Source of the DNA: Rhizophagus irregularis
Taxonomy: Eukaryota > Glomeromycota > Glomeromycetes > Glomerales > Glomeraceae
Assembly (NCBI RefSeq): GCF_026210795.1
Contig: NC_089429.1
Span: forward strand, 4,836,001 to 4,900,000
Length of the DNA: 64,000 nt
Reading direction: 5' to 3'
The notes below the pieces were generated by a model. The model ran no database searches. It was not told where the DNA came from and was given only the letters and a program-made list of their open reading frames with translations. Positions 43,529 to 54,899 of the stretch are shown in pieces (position 1 is the stretch's first letter; each line of letters starts with the position of its first letter). The position numbers and the translations under genes were made by a program.

Positions 43529-45938
43529 GGATTAATTTTACATTCACCTCCGGTGAATTTCACCTTGATCTGCAAATTATTAAAATTTTTAATTTTACAC
43601 CGGTGAAATTCACCAGGTGATTTGTACTACATACTTTTTACACGTTAGTTTTGAAAATAGATTTTTTATTTTTTTTGCTTGCTTTTTACTAACTTCGTCT
43701 TCTTTAGATAACAATAATTTCAAATAGTTTCAAGGAATTTAAGGTAAGATTTGCTTTCTTACTGTTTTATTGTTATTGTTTTTTTATTACTAAACAGTAG
43801 TTACAGTACTAATCAGTTTTTTATTCTTTTTATTCTCTATATCATTCCTTTTGCTTCCTCTTTGTTTTATCATCACTTTCTTATCACTTTCACCTTGTTT
43901 CTTTTATACTTTTATTATTACTTTCGCTCCTTCATTATCCCTTCTTTCCTTTTACATTCTTTCATCATCATTATCGCTTTCTCATCATCTATTTCGTCCC
44001 TTTACATTATTTCATCATTATTTTCGCTCCCTCATCATCTATTTCGTCCCTTTACATTTTTTCATCATCATTTTTACTCTCTCATCATCTATTTTGTTTC
44101 TTTACGTGTTTTCATCATCATTTTCACTCCCTCATCGTCTATTTCGTCCCTTTACATTTTTTAATCATCATTTTCACTCCTTCATCATCTATTTTATCTG
44201 TTTACGTTTTTTAATCATCATTTTCACCCTTCATCATCTATTTTGTTTGTTTATGTTTTTTCATCATCATTTTCACTCCCTCATCATCTATTTCGTCCCT
44301 TTACGTTATTTCATCATTATTTTCGCTCCCTCATCATCTATTTCGTCCCTTTACATTTTTTCATCATCATTTTCACTCCTTCATCATCTATTTTGTTTGT
44401 TTACATTATTTCATCATTATTTTCGCTCCCTCATCATCTATTTCGTCCCTTTACATTTTTTCATCATCATTTTTGCTCCCTCATCATCTATTTCGTCCCT
44501 TTATATTTTTTCATCATCATTTTCACTCCTTCATCATCTATTTTGTTTGTTTACGTTATTTCATCATTATTTTCGCTCCCTCATCATCTATTTCGTCCCT
44601 TTATATTTTTTCATCATCATTTTCACTCCTTCATCATCTATTTTGTTTGTTTACGTTTTTTCATCATCATTTTCACTCCCTTATCGTCTATTTCGTCCCT
44701 TTACATTTTTTGATCATCATTTTCACTCCTTCATCATCTATTTTATCTGTTTACGTTGTTTAATCATCATTTTCACTCCTTCATCATCTATTTTATTTGT
44801 TTATGTTTTTTCATCATCATTTTCACTCCCTCATCATCTATTTCGTCCCTTTACGTTATTTCATCATTATTTTTGCTCCCTCATCATCTATTTCGTCCCT
44901 TTATATTTTTTCATCATCATTTTCACTCCTTCATCATCTATTTTGTTTGTTTACGTTATTTCATCATTATTTTCGCTCCCTCATCATCTATTTTATCTGT
45001 TTACGTTTTTTAATCATCATTTTCACTCCCTCATCATCTATTTTGTTTGTTTACGTTTTTTCATCATCATTTTCACTCCCTCATCGTCTATTTCGTCCCT
45101 TTACATTTTTTGATCATCATTTTCACTCCTTCATCATCTATTTTATCTGTTTACGTTGTTTAATCATCATTTTCACTCCTTCATCATCTATTTTGTTTGT
45201 TTATGTTTTTTCATCATCATTTTCACTCCCTCATCATCTATTTCGTCCCTTTACGTTATTTCATCATTATTTTTGCTCCCTCATCATCTATTTCGTCCCT
45301 TTATATTTTTTCATTATCATTTTCACTCCTTCATCATCTATTTTGTTTGTTTACGTTATTTCATCATTATTTTCGCTCCCTCATCATCTATTTCATCCCT
45401 TTATATTTTTTCATCATCATTTTCACTCCTTCATCATCTATTTTGTTTGTTTACGTTTTTTCATCATCATTTTCACTCCCTCATCATCTATTTTGTCCCT
45501 TTACGTTTTTTCATCATCATTTTTACTCTCTCATCATCTATTTTGTTTCTTTACGTGTTTTCATCATCATTTTCACTCCCTCATTATCTATTTTGTTTCT
45601 TTACATGTTTTCATCATATTTTCGTTTCTTTATCATTACTTTTGCTCTCTTATCATCATTTTCACTCTTTTTACATTTTCATTATTATTTTCATTCTTTT
45701 ATCATTACCTTCACTCCTTCATTATCTATTCAAGTTTATTAAATCATTTGATTATTTAACAATTAGTACCAATAATGTATTATACTGTATATATGCATTG
45801 TGTTATAATTAGAGATGTTAAAAATTAAAAATTGTACTTTGTTCAAAAACGAGTTTTAATAAAAATAATTATAAATCACGTGATCTGGCAAAAATCACCT
45901 CCGGTGAATTTCACCTCTGGTGAGCGTTAAAATGATCC
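43529..45938. mobile_element. MULE-like TIR element filled with a 50-bp satellite
   Basis: The left end GGATTAATTTTACATTCACC pairs with the inverted right end (GGTGAGCGTTAAAATGATCC as read) over about 36 bp with mismatches; both ends hold a CACC...GGTGAA.TTCACC palindrome. A perfect 9-bp duplication flanks it, the size typical of Mutator-like elements. Removing the element restores AAATTAATTTATTTTAATC, which matches the equivalent spot of neighbouring array units (for example 46720-46740), so the insertion is unambiguous. No transposase is present; about 75% of the element is satellite. Mutator affiliation rests on the 9-bp duplication only. Confidence 0.8.
43855..45735. repeat. 50-bp satellite inside the TIR element
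   Basis: About 36 copies with period exactly 50 bp (for example TTACATTTTTTCATCATCAT then TTTCACTCCTTCATCATCTA then TTTTGTTTGT). Two or three unit variants (TTTGTTTGT / TTTCGTCCCT / TTTATCTGT endings) alternate irregularly, which indicates unequal exchange. The plus strand almost lacks stop triplets, so all three frames stay open for long stretches; since 50 is not a multiple of 3 the frames cycle every 150 bp. Confidence 0.9.
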
Positions 45939-45947
45939 TTTATTTTA
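45939..45947. repeat. Target-site duplication, right
   Basis: TTTATTTTA, exact copy of 43520-43528. Confidence 0.8.
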
Positions 45948-47600
45948 ATCTTTTTTTTCTTCTATTTTGTAGATTTCAGCTTTCGGTTCTTGGTGTTAAA
46001 TATATAGGCGAGTTTCAGAACGAAAGAGCCAAAACTTTTTTTAAAATAAATTATTTATTTTGATTTTTTTTTCTTCTATTTTGTAGATTTCGGCTATCAG
46101 TTTTTGGGCGTTTAATATTGGTAAGTTTCGAAGCGAAACCTTTGAAATTTTTAAAAAAAAAATTTTTTAATTTACTTATTTTTTTTTTATTTTGTAGGTT
46201 TCAACTTTCGGTTCTTGGATGTTTGATATATAGGTGAGTTTTGGAGCGAAAGAGCCAAAATTTTTATTAAAATAAATTAATTTTAATTTTTTTTTCTTCT
46301 ATTTTGTAGGTTTCAGCTTTCGGTTCTTGGAAGTTTGATATATAAGTAAGTTTTGAAGTGAATGAGCTGAAGCCTTTTTAAAATAGATGATTATTTTAAT
46401 TTTTTCTTCTATTTTGTAGATTTCGGCTTTCAGTTCTTGGGCATTTGATATTGGTGAGTTTTGAAGTGAAAACTTTGAAACTTTTTTAAAAAATATTTTT
46501 TTTAATTTACTTGTTTTTTTATTTTGTAGGTTTTGGCTTTCAGTTCTTGGACGTTTATATATAGGTGAGTTTCGGAGTGAAAGAACTAAAACTTTTTTTA
46601 AAATAAATTATTTATTTAATTTTTTTTTTCTTCTATTTTGTAGGTTTCGGCTTTTTGTTCTTGGGTATTTGATATATAGGTAAGTTTCAGAGCGAAAGAG
46701 CTGAAACTTTTTTTAAGATAAATTAATTTATTTTAATTTTTTTTTCTTCTATTTTTGTAGATTTCGGCTTTCAGTTCTTATGCATTTGATTTAAAGGTAA
46801 ATTTCAAAGTTTTGTTTTCTTTTCAAAACTTTAAAAATTTTTTTTAATTTTATTTATTTGTTTTTTTATTTTGTAGTTATCGGTTGTAATATCCTTGGGC
46901 TTTGGATAGGTGAGTATTGAAGTTTTGCTTTCTTTTTGAAACTTTAAAAAAGATTTTTAATTTTATTTTATTTTATTTTATTTTATAGGTAATGGCTGCG
47001 ACATCTCATTGGGCTTTGGATCGGTAAGTTTCATTTTCTTTTCAAAACTTTTTTAATAAAAATTATTTTTTAAAACTTTCTTTTATTCTGTAGGTTTCAA
47101 CTGCAATATCTCCTTAAACTTTGGGTCAGTAAGTTTCAAAGTTTCGTTTTTTTCAAACTTTCAGAAAAATTTATAATTTTATTTATTTTTTTTATTTTGT
47201 AGGTATTGGCTGTGATATCTTTAGGCATTGAAATGGTAAGTTTTGAAGCAAATACTTCAAAACTTCTTAATAAAAATTGTTTTTTAATTTGACTCTTTCT
47301 TTATTTTCTAGGTTTCAGCTGCGATATCTTTGGATCTGTGAGATTCAAAGAATGCTCCAGAATTTTCTTTTTAAGGAAATTGACTCCAATTTGGATACCA
47401 TAAGTAAGTTTTGATTCAAAACTTTAAAAAAAGCTTTATTTTTATTATTTTTAATGTTACTTTTTCTTTTTGTAGGGAAATCAGCACCTGAATCCCAATA
47501 GTAGATCTTTTATGAATAATGCACGATTTTTGTAGGACTTTAGCTTCTATGGAATTTCTTATCTTTATTTGTTGTCTGTTGAAATCGAACCAACTGGAAC
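45948..47600 (+). repeat. Micro-exon-like tandem array, right block (about 14 units)
   Basis: Continuation of the left block after the inserted element. Example cores: 45973-46007 (followed by a GC-type donor, GCGAGT), 46087-46120, 46198-46233. From about 46860 the cores change (TTATCGGTTGTAATATCCTT, GTAATGGCTGCGACATCTCA, GTATTGGCTGTGATATCTTT) but each is still bounded by TAG and GTGAG/GTAAG. The last units (GAAATTGACTCCAATTTGGA near 47380; GAAATCAGCACCTGAATCCC near 47475) resemble the first units of the left block (GAAATTGGTTCCGATTTGGA; GAAATCAACTGGATATCGGA), so the edges of the array share an older unit type. Confidence 0.8.
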
Positions 47601-47867
47601 CAATATCCAAACCATTAACAACATGTAAATTTTTAGTAAAGGTGGAATTTTAATTATTAGCATACAGTAAATTATTATTATTTTTTTTTTTTGTAAATAC
47701 TTTTAATAAATGCTTTTAATAAATATGATAATGTTAGTTGTCACTTGTCATTAAATAATTTGAATCAAAAAAAAAAAATTAAATTTTTTCTGTTAGAGCA
47801 TTTTATAAACGCCAGTAAAATGCAACTTGATTTGATATCAACATTTCAATACACAAAATTAAACAAT

Positions 47868-47902
47868 GGGGGACGAAGTCCCCCGCAAAACGCAATTTCT
47901 AG
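47868..47902 (+). mobile_element. Candidate Helitron 3' terminus
   Basis: A perfect hairpin GGGGGACGAAGTCCCCC (7-bp stem, GAA loop) is followed 14 nt later by CTAG and then T. This is the standard Helitron 3' end. It lies 270 bp beyond the last array unit, so the array block may ride in a non-autonomous Helitron. The matching 5' TC end was not located. Confidence 0.55.
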
Positions 47903-47949
47903 TTATAATTAAAAAAACATAAAATAAAATTGTAATGAGCTGCATTTAT

Positions 47950-48006
47950 GTGCGTACTATAAATGGTTAAAAGAAAATATTAACTGATTTGGTTAACATA
48001 ATTATA
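47950..48006 (+). repeat. Right direct repeat flanking the array block
   Basis: Copy of 41152-41217 with a few substitutions and a short gap. It lies just outside the Helitron-like terminus. Confidence 0.65.
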
Positions 48007-48221
48007 ATAACCATATGTGATATACAATAAAATAATCACTAAATTTAAGAAAAAACTTCTAATGTGTTTTAATATTTAGAAAAAAAATAACTTGTTACTT
48101 GGTAATTGTTTTATGGATATCACGATGAAATTAATATATATATAAATATATAAAATAAGCAATAATATATTTGTAAGAAAAAAATTAATGATATAATATT
48201 TCTATTTATATGTTCTAATTT

Positions 48222-49751
48222 TTTAATGAGGTTGAATTTGAAAGCGGCCAGGATATCTCAAACTACTACTGGATGAAGTTTTGATGGTAATTCCATTCTG
48301 ATACTTCTCGATACTTTGTACCATTGATCGTAAAAGAGCAAGTTCTCTTATTCATATCTAAATGAACTGTAATTTTTGTGCCTGAATTTGAAAGCGGCCA
48401 GGATATCTCAATACTACTACTGGATGAAGTTTTGATGGTAAATTCCATTCTGATACTTCTCGATACTTTGTACCATTGATCGTGAAAGAGCAAGTTCTCT
48501 TATTCATATCTAAATGAACTGTAATTTTTGTGCCATCTCCAAATGGAGAACAATAATCTATGCTAATTCCAGAATTACAAACATAACCGCAAGAACCTAA
48601 TACCCATACAGTAGACTGATTTTCTGCAGGATTTTCATAATTAAAATTTTCTGATGCACATATTCCAACCCAAGAATAAGAACAAGCTTTCTCAATAATA
48701 ACATCCCATTCAAAAATGCCTCTATTTCCTAAAGTTATCTTAGCTCTAACACTTTGGTGGCGATAGCTAGAAACTTTTATTGTTTGTACAATTTTTCCAT
48801 TATCCTTAATAATGAGCTTTGACCCACATGCTGTTTCATCCCAAACATAATCATTAATAGCTTTTCCACGAAAATCGCTTAAACTAAAATTACTTAATAA
48901 TTCTATATTTCGATAAGCACTACGAACTATTTCAGTTGGAATAATTCCTAATGGTTCAATGAAATTTGCTAATATATGAGTCTTAATCCTTTTGAAATCA
49001 ATATATTTAACCAAAGGTTCTAGTTCCTTAGTAACCTTTTGATGATCAATAAGAGGTTTATTTTCTACTTCAATTGAATTTTCAATCTGTTCTAAAGTTG
49101 GTAACCGTTCCATAAGATTTCTACATACATCATCAGAGACTTGTTTTGCTGCTAGAATAGCACTATATCGAAAAACTTCATACTCTTGTGTGGCGAATCG
49201 TGTTTCATTTTCATATGCAATTGATAAAAGATATTTAAGTCCTGTAATGGACAATCTACCAAACTCAATACTGTTTAATTGTATATTTGCTACTGTTTCA
49301 ACTAATAAATTGAGAATACTAATAATATTTTCTGTTAATGGCATTATTTTTATTTCTAATACTTTAGATAGTAACTCTGGAGAATAATCTTTTACGAAAT
49401 TAGTGCTCTTAATTGTTTTCATAATAAAATCTTGAAGATCTGATAACTGAAAATAATCTGCAGCGAAAAAGCTTCAATTATATTATCCTTTGTTAAATTT
49501 TCTTTTTTAACTGATCCAGTATAAATATATTCTAATATAATCTCCATTCCAGCAGAATTAATTTGTGGAAAAGAAATTTGGTTTTCATAAGTTTTCTTCA
49601 ACCCACTATAAAATACTACGGATCTTGCAGATAAAATTGTTCTACAAGCATATAATTTCTTTTCATCTTCGCATAAAATTTCTATATCACTATATTTTGG
49701 ATTATTTATTAATAATCTTAAATCTTGTTCTAGAGAAAGTCCTTTCGTCAT
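48222..49751 (-). pseudogene. BTB-SPRY copy with frameshift and duplicated 3' end
   Basis: The copy starts MTKGLSLEQDL at 49751. A 1-bp deletion near 49467 (GCTTTTTCGCTGCA against GCTTTTTATGCTGCA) breaks the frame between BTB and BACK; downstream the BACK and SPRY frame is open (49422-48358). Four residues are missing in the BTB motif ARSEVFDRLLYNGMKE (here ARSVVFYSGLKK). The duplicated 3' end replaces the normal last residues with an unrelated tail. Closest relative by eye is the truncated gene at 54976 (same TKGLSLEQDL start and NFVKDYSPELL linker). The two halves might still be expressed separately. Confidence 0.8.
48233..48533. repeat. Tandem duplication of a SPRY 3' end (2 x about 150 bp)
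   Basis: 48233-48381 and 48382-48533 are nearly identical (differences: AAACTACTAC / AATACTACTAC, GGTAATTCC / GGTAAATTCC, CGTAAAAG / CGTGAAAG). Both encode the last 50 codons of the BTB-SPRY family on the minus strand. Confidence 0.85.
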
Positions 49752-50192
49752 TTCTTAAATTTTTTTTGTTTTTATAAAACAAGAAATAAAACAATTACGG
49801 ATTGAAAGGCAATATTTATATAATTTATATTATTATGTCTGACATATGTTATTTAACTGCACCTTTTATCATTGCTAAAGCTGATTCATAGTAAAGTTAA
49901 ATGTTATGACTATTTGTCGTTTCAAATGAGCGAAATGACTAAATGACTCAACTGACTGCTTTGCAGAAATTTTTATAATCGAACCATATCATAACTAATT
50001 ATTATAGACCTTATAACCAAGATTTGGTCACAATATGGTTTCATATCGTCACAATAAATCGTATGTATAAGGTTGATGCATATTAAGGAGATCGACACCT
50101 GATTTAGGCGGGTCATACAAAAATTGTATCAAGATTAGTCACGTTATATTCAATTTATATTAGAAATATATTAAAGTTGTAATAAAATAAAA
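49752..50192. other. Upstream region of the BTB-SPRY pseudogene; otherwise nothing
   Basis: The minus-strand leader (TATATAAATATTGCCTTTCA) resembles the leader of the gene at 54976 (TATATAAATATTGCTTTTCA), which supports a common origin of the two copies. Confidence 0.45.
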
Positions 50193-50332
50193 AGTTTGTG
50201 CAAAATTTGTGCCAAATGGGTTAATCATACGATATTTGTTTAGAATTTGTTTAAATTTTATATTATTTTTTAGTACAAATTTCGAATAAATGTTGTATGA
50301 TTAGCCCGTTTGGCACAAATTTAGCACAAACC
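50193..50332. mobile_element. Foldback MITE of about 140 bp
   Basis: Left arm AGTTTGTGCAAAATTTGTGC then CAAATGGGTTAATCATACGA pairs with the right arm ending TTTGGCACAAATTTAGCACA then AACCT over about 48 bp with five or six mismatches. Nearly the whole element is inverted repeat. A related half (TTTTTGTGCTAAATTTATACCAAATGG) occurs near 57787. No clear target duplication was found. Confidence 0.65.
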
Positions 50333-53300
50333 TAATATATATAAAAGTTATATTTAATGCATATAAACAAGAAGTCGGGGGAGCTTGACATGCTTTTAAA
50401 AGATCTTTCAAGTGAAAGTTATTGTAAAAAAAAATGAAAATTCAATATACTTGATCTCTCCTTTATAAATAAGCTTCTTATAAATAAGCTTCGTTAAAAT
50501 AAATAAATTTTTTAAATCTAGCTTTTTTTTGAATAAAATGAATAAACAATGATGTTTTCTATTTATAATGAGTAAATTAAGTATAGAGAAATGGCAAATT
50601 TCAGTTTATTATAAGTTATAATAGTAAAATAGTAAAAATTTAAACGTCACCTAGGGGTTTTTTTCAAATATGTCATATGATGTACAATATATAGAGTAAA
50701 TTTATTAATCAGCTGACAGCTGATTTTTTTAACTTAGCTAATTTTTGATCGGCTAAACTTAAAATTTTATTGCAAAAGATATTTTAAAAAAAATTTTTTG
50801 CAAATATATTTATTCAAAATAATCATATCTAATTTATTTGCAAATATTAAAATTTAAGTCACACATTTACGATTTTAAAGAAAAAAATCACCATATTTTT
50901 AATGAATTTATACAAATAAAAGAAACAATCATAGCAATAAATAAATAGATAAGTAAGTTACAATGATCAAGAAGAAAGATGCTAATGAAAAAATGAAATT
51001 AACAATGGAGTAATGGAAAGTAATAGAAGATGAAAGGGAGTAAAAAAGAATACATCAGGAGATTAAATTGTGCGATTATATGCGTAGATTTATCAAATAT
51101 GTGTAATACCCGAGAATCTACACCTTAAAAAGAGTGTAAATACGCAATTATGTGTAATCTACACCTTAAAACATAGTTTCAGTTCACAACATTGTAACTG
51201 AAAGTTACTTTGCTAACAACCTAAAATTTTTTAAACTGAATGTATTGTAAAATTATTGCGGTTTTCAAAATGGTTGAAATCGATGTCGATCATGTAACAC
51301 AAAAAAAAATTTTATATACGAAAAAAAATTTTCGTTCTTTATATTTAAAGTCTAAATTTTTTATAGTTCTACTATATTTTTTTTTTTAATTGGTATTTTT
51401 ACTCTTTAACTCCAAGATCTCACTTGAATCACACTCGAATCACACTAGAATCACACTTAGATCACAGTGAATAAAAAAGACACTACACTAGAATCACACT
51501 ACAACTAAATTAACCAAAGTATTCTCAGTCCTCTTGGGAAGCAGTAAAATGGTATTTTATGGCACTACTTTACATATTTATGTGGAAATACTCTATCTAT
51601 ATAATTTTTTTACTTAAAAGCTTATTAACTAATTAATAATTAAAATCTTATATTTATAGCTTTGGAATAGAAAGAAAAGGGAGAAATATTTTTAATAAGT
51701 TGCTACAAAGTTTGATTGTTTATTGTTATGTCATATTATGGGATTTTGTTTTAATAAAATTTATTTAATTGATTAATCTTTTTTATCTTGAACGTTATTT
51801 AAGTGAAATTTGGTATAATAAACTATAGTTGGTGTGGGTAAATATAATTAAAATTTAACCTAAACAACATATTAGAATTCATTATTAACTTGGATTATTC
51901 ATTTTGTGCATATTTTTTAAATTTTATATAAAAATAAATAAAAAACGAACGTCAATTAAATATTGTCTTGGTCACGTGATCGCAGATCATTTGTGGCTTG
52001 GTGTCAATTCCAACCTTTTAAAGGCTTTTAGCGCAAAAAAAAACTTAAGATTTTGTGATCTCGTATTACATGACACACATTACATGTGTTTTTTTGAGTG
52101 TGTTTTTTGATATAATTTTTTGTGTGTTTTTTTGTGTTTTTGTCATCACCTCATATAAATTATCGAATTTCAACCATTTTGAAAACGGCAATAATGTCAC
52201 AATACATTGTATACAAACTATAATAAAATGCTCATTATTAGTTTTGTACAATAGTTAGTATAACATTAATTGTAATGTTAATTTATCAACATGTATATTT
52301 AATAGTAAATTGTAGCAAATTACTGTAAATATATTGTGAAATTTAATTGTAAATACAGTACATTACTACAAATGCATTATCTAATGTAAAATTGTCTAAA
52401 AATTAATTCCATCATGTATATTATGATCCACCATGTAGGATGTTGACTTCAAAGATGCCAAAGATGATTTATTTTTTATTTTTCAGTTTTTACCGTAAAG
52501 ACCAAAACTAACCTTAGTCTTTTTTTATTGATTTCTTTCATCCCTCTTTTTTTTATTATTATTTCTTTTGGTTAACTTAACCAAATTTTTTTTTGTTTTA
52601 TTTTTATTGGATTTTTTTTTAGGATTTTTACTTCGGGGTGATCACCACTGTTGGCCAGAATTATCAATTTTACCGGCACTATATTTTTTAATGCTGGTCA
52701 ATCGTCATAATTTCAGTCACCGGTGATCATCAGGTGATAGTTAGAAAAATTCTTTTTTTTTGATTTTTTTAATCGGGAATTTATCAAATGGAATTTTTTT
52801 TTTAACCAAAAAAATATTGTTTATTCTTTTTTAGTTTGGTTCAAGACTATAATTAGATTATAACTATATCCTACAGCTTTTTCGGTGGAGATTTTTTTTA
52901 GTCAATGGGTATTGTTTCTGACTAATAAATCCGCATGAAAATTTTTTTTTGATGATATTAACGAATTTTTTTTTAGTGAGATTGAGATTGTTTTTAATTA
53001 TATAGATCACATAAATAATTTGAATTATGTAACTTGAAATCCCATACCATATAATTAAAACCCATGACATGCCTCCGTCTGATCTATCTATGGTTAAAAA
53101 CTATTCAATCCGTGTGTTAATCGGAATTTTTTTTGTTTTTTTGATTATTAATTCAAATATTTTTAGCTTTTTTTGATTTCATTTTTTTTAAACTGAAAAA
53201 AAGTTTTTCTCCCTTTTCTTCTTTTGGTTTTTTTTCAAACTGAAAATTTTATTTTATCTTTTTTTTCCAAACTGAAAATTTTTTTTTTATTAAATAATCC

Positions 53301-53680
53301 TATTGTTTCGGTCTTTTAAGACCAATTTTTTTTATATTATTTTTTTTTATCTTTTTTTTTAGACTGTATTGCTATTTTAAAAAATTTTTTTTTTCGGAAT
53401 TTTTTTTCGGTACTTATTTTTTTTGATTCCTTTTTTTTTCATTTTTTTTAAACAGATTTCTTTCTTTATCCTTTTTTTTCCCCAATTTTTTTTCTTTTTC
53501 TATCAATTTTTTTTTAATTATTACTTTTTTTAAAAAATCAATATAACATGTAGGAAAATTGATAATGGTGTAGTTAGTCGAAAAATAATTAGCCGCAACG
53601 TGATCCGGACCGTTTTTAAGCTAACTAAAATTGATAGAAAGATGATTAAGATTTTTTCAATTAAATTGAACGCTGGATAA
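50333..53680. other. 3.3-kb gene-poor AT-rich region
   Basis: No supported gene. A short (AATCACACTNG)n tract of five to six degenerate 11-bp copies lies at about 51420-51510. At 50705-50722 AATCAGCTGACAGCTGATT is palindromic. At 52640-52745 GGTGATCACCA and CCGGTGATCATCA form an inverted pair that may be a small element. Long poly-T tracts dominate 52500-53540. Confidence 0.4.
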
Positions 53681-53945
53681 ATAGTTTGATTTTCAAATTC
53701 ATAAAAATCAAAAAAATTGATATTTTTACAATATTTTATAATAAATTAATTAAAGAAATTGTTAACAAAAAATCACCAGATTTTGAATAAAGATTTTAAT
53801 TTATATGGTTTAGTTAAATTAATAATTTATCAAGTAAAATTAGTATCAAAAGAATAATAATAAATGAAATGAATAGATTCTAATACATTTAATTGATCAA
53901 ATATTTTTCCTAAGTTTGTTATAAGTTTAAGATTGATGTAATATA
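53681..53945 (-). pseudogene. F-box/LRR gene fragment
   Basis: The stretch follows 3090-3440 of the F-box gene in the same orientation. Shared words are TTGATATTTTTACAATATTTTAT, AAAGATTTTAATTTA.ATGGTTT, AAATTAATAATTT.T and GA(A/C)TAGATTCTAA.ACATTTAAT.. with several deletions (for example all of 3150-3220) and many changes. It encodes nothing useful now. Confidence 0.6.
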
Positions 53946-54334
53946 AATAATAAGAAATATTTATAAAATTTATAATTAACTAATAAAAATATTTGTAGTA
54001 TTTTCATAATATTAAAGTTTTTTCGAAAATACTTCTAAAAAATTAATCAATTTTTATTGATAATTATTTTTTCATAATTTCTTAATTTCATTCTACATTC
54101 AAACGTCAAATTATTAATATAAATAGCTACATTATTGTAAATATAATTTATATCATTCTAATATACAGTATTATAAATATAATTTAATACATATTATTTT
54201 ATTATTTTTTGTTGACTAATTATTACCTATATTAAATTCCTAATTAAATATAAACAAAAACTACTGTAACCATTCTTTAATTTACTTAGTATTACATTAC
54301 AATGCTAAATTTTCTATTTAACAAACTCATTGGT

Positions 54335-54363
54335 CCCGGTGCGAAGCAACGGGTGACTGCTAG
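54335..54363 (+). mobile_element. Candidate Helitron 3' terminus
   Basis: CCCGGTGCGAAGCAACGGG forms a stem (CCCG.TGC / GCA.CGGG, loop GAA) and is followed 6 nt later by CTAG and then T. This is the classical Helitron 3' form, with the GCGAAGC loop seen in many Helitrons. No 5' end or coding region identified. Confidence 0.5.
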
Positions 54364-54899
54364 TATTTTATTAAATATTTACTTATAAAAGAACTACATT
54401 GTTATATTTCTCATATGGATAAGGTTCTAAAAAATTTACTTCCAATAGTTCCAAGTAAAAATATTAAATTTTTTATATTTTCTTTATTCATGCAGAATGT
54501 AACGAATATGTATGGTAAAGATTAAAATTTAGATTATTAAAATATGAAAATCAAGAATTATTAATGATATGTAAATTAACATACTAACAAATAACAATAT
54601 TGAATTAAAAAGTTTACATTAAGCTTCAAACTTAAAACTAATCAAAAAAAAAAATAAAATCTATCTTATTTAATGAAATATTACGATGAACATTTAAGTA
54701 TTAGTTTATAATTCTAAATAAATTTAATATTTAGACAAAAATTTTTTTATCTGGATTATATGTATGAAGAATTTAATCAATAAGATTTAAGTTTCCAAAT
54801 TCGAAAGTATTTTATTATCAGACCTATGACGAAGTCGCAGTTGAAGTTTCAAATTACGTCATCATACAATCAATTTCCTTTTTAAATATAGTTTTGCAT

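Noticed and set aside
43851-45113. 420-codon open frame and four to five overlapping long frames as protein genes
   Set aside because: They are the six-frame shadow of a 50-bp satellite that lacks stop triplets on the plus strand; all three frames are equally open and the product is a hydrophobic repeat with no domain.
52640-52750. TIR element around GGTGATCACC / GGTGATCATC
   Set aside because: The inverted pairing is short and interrupted, and no target duplication could be found.
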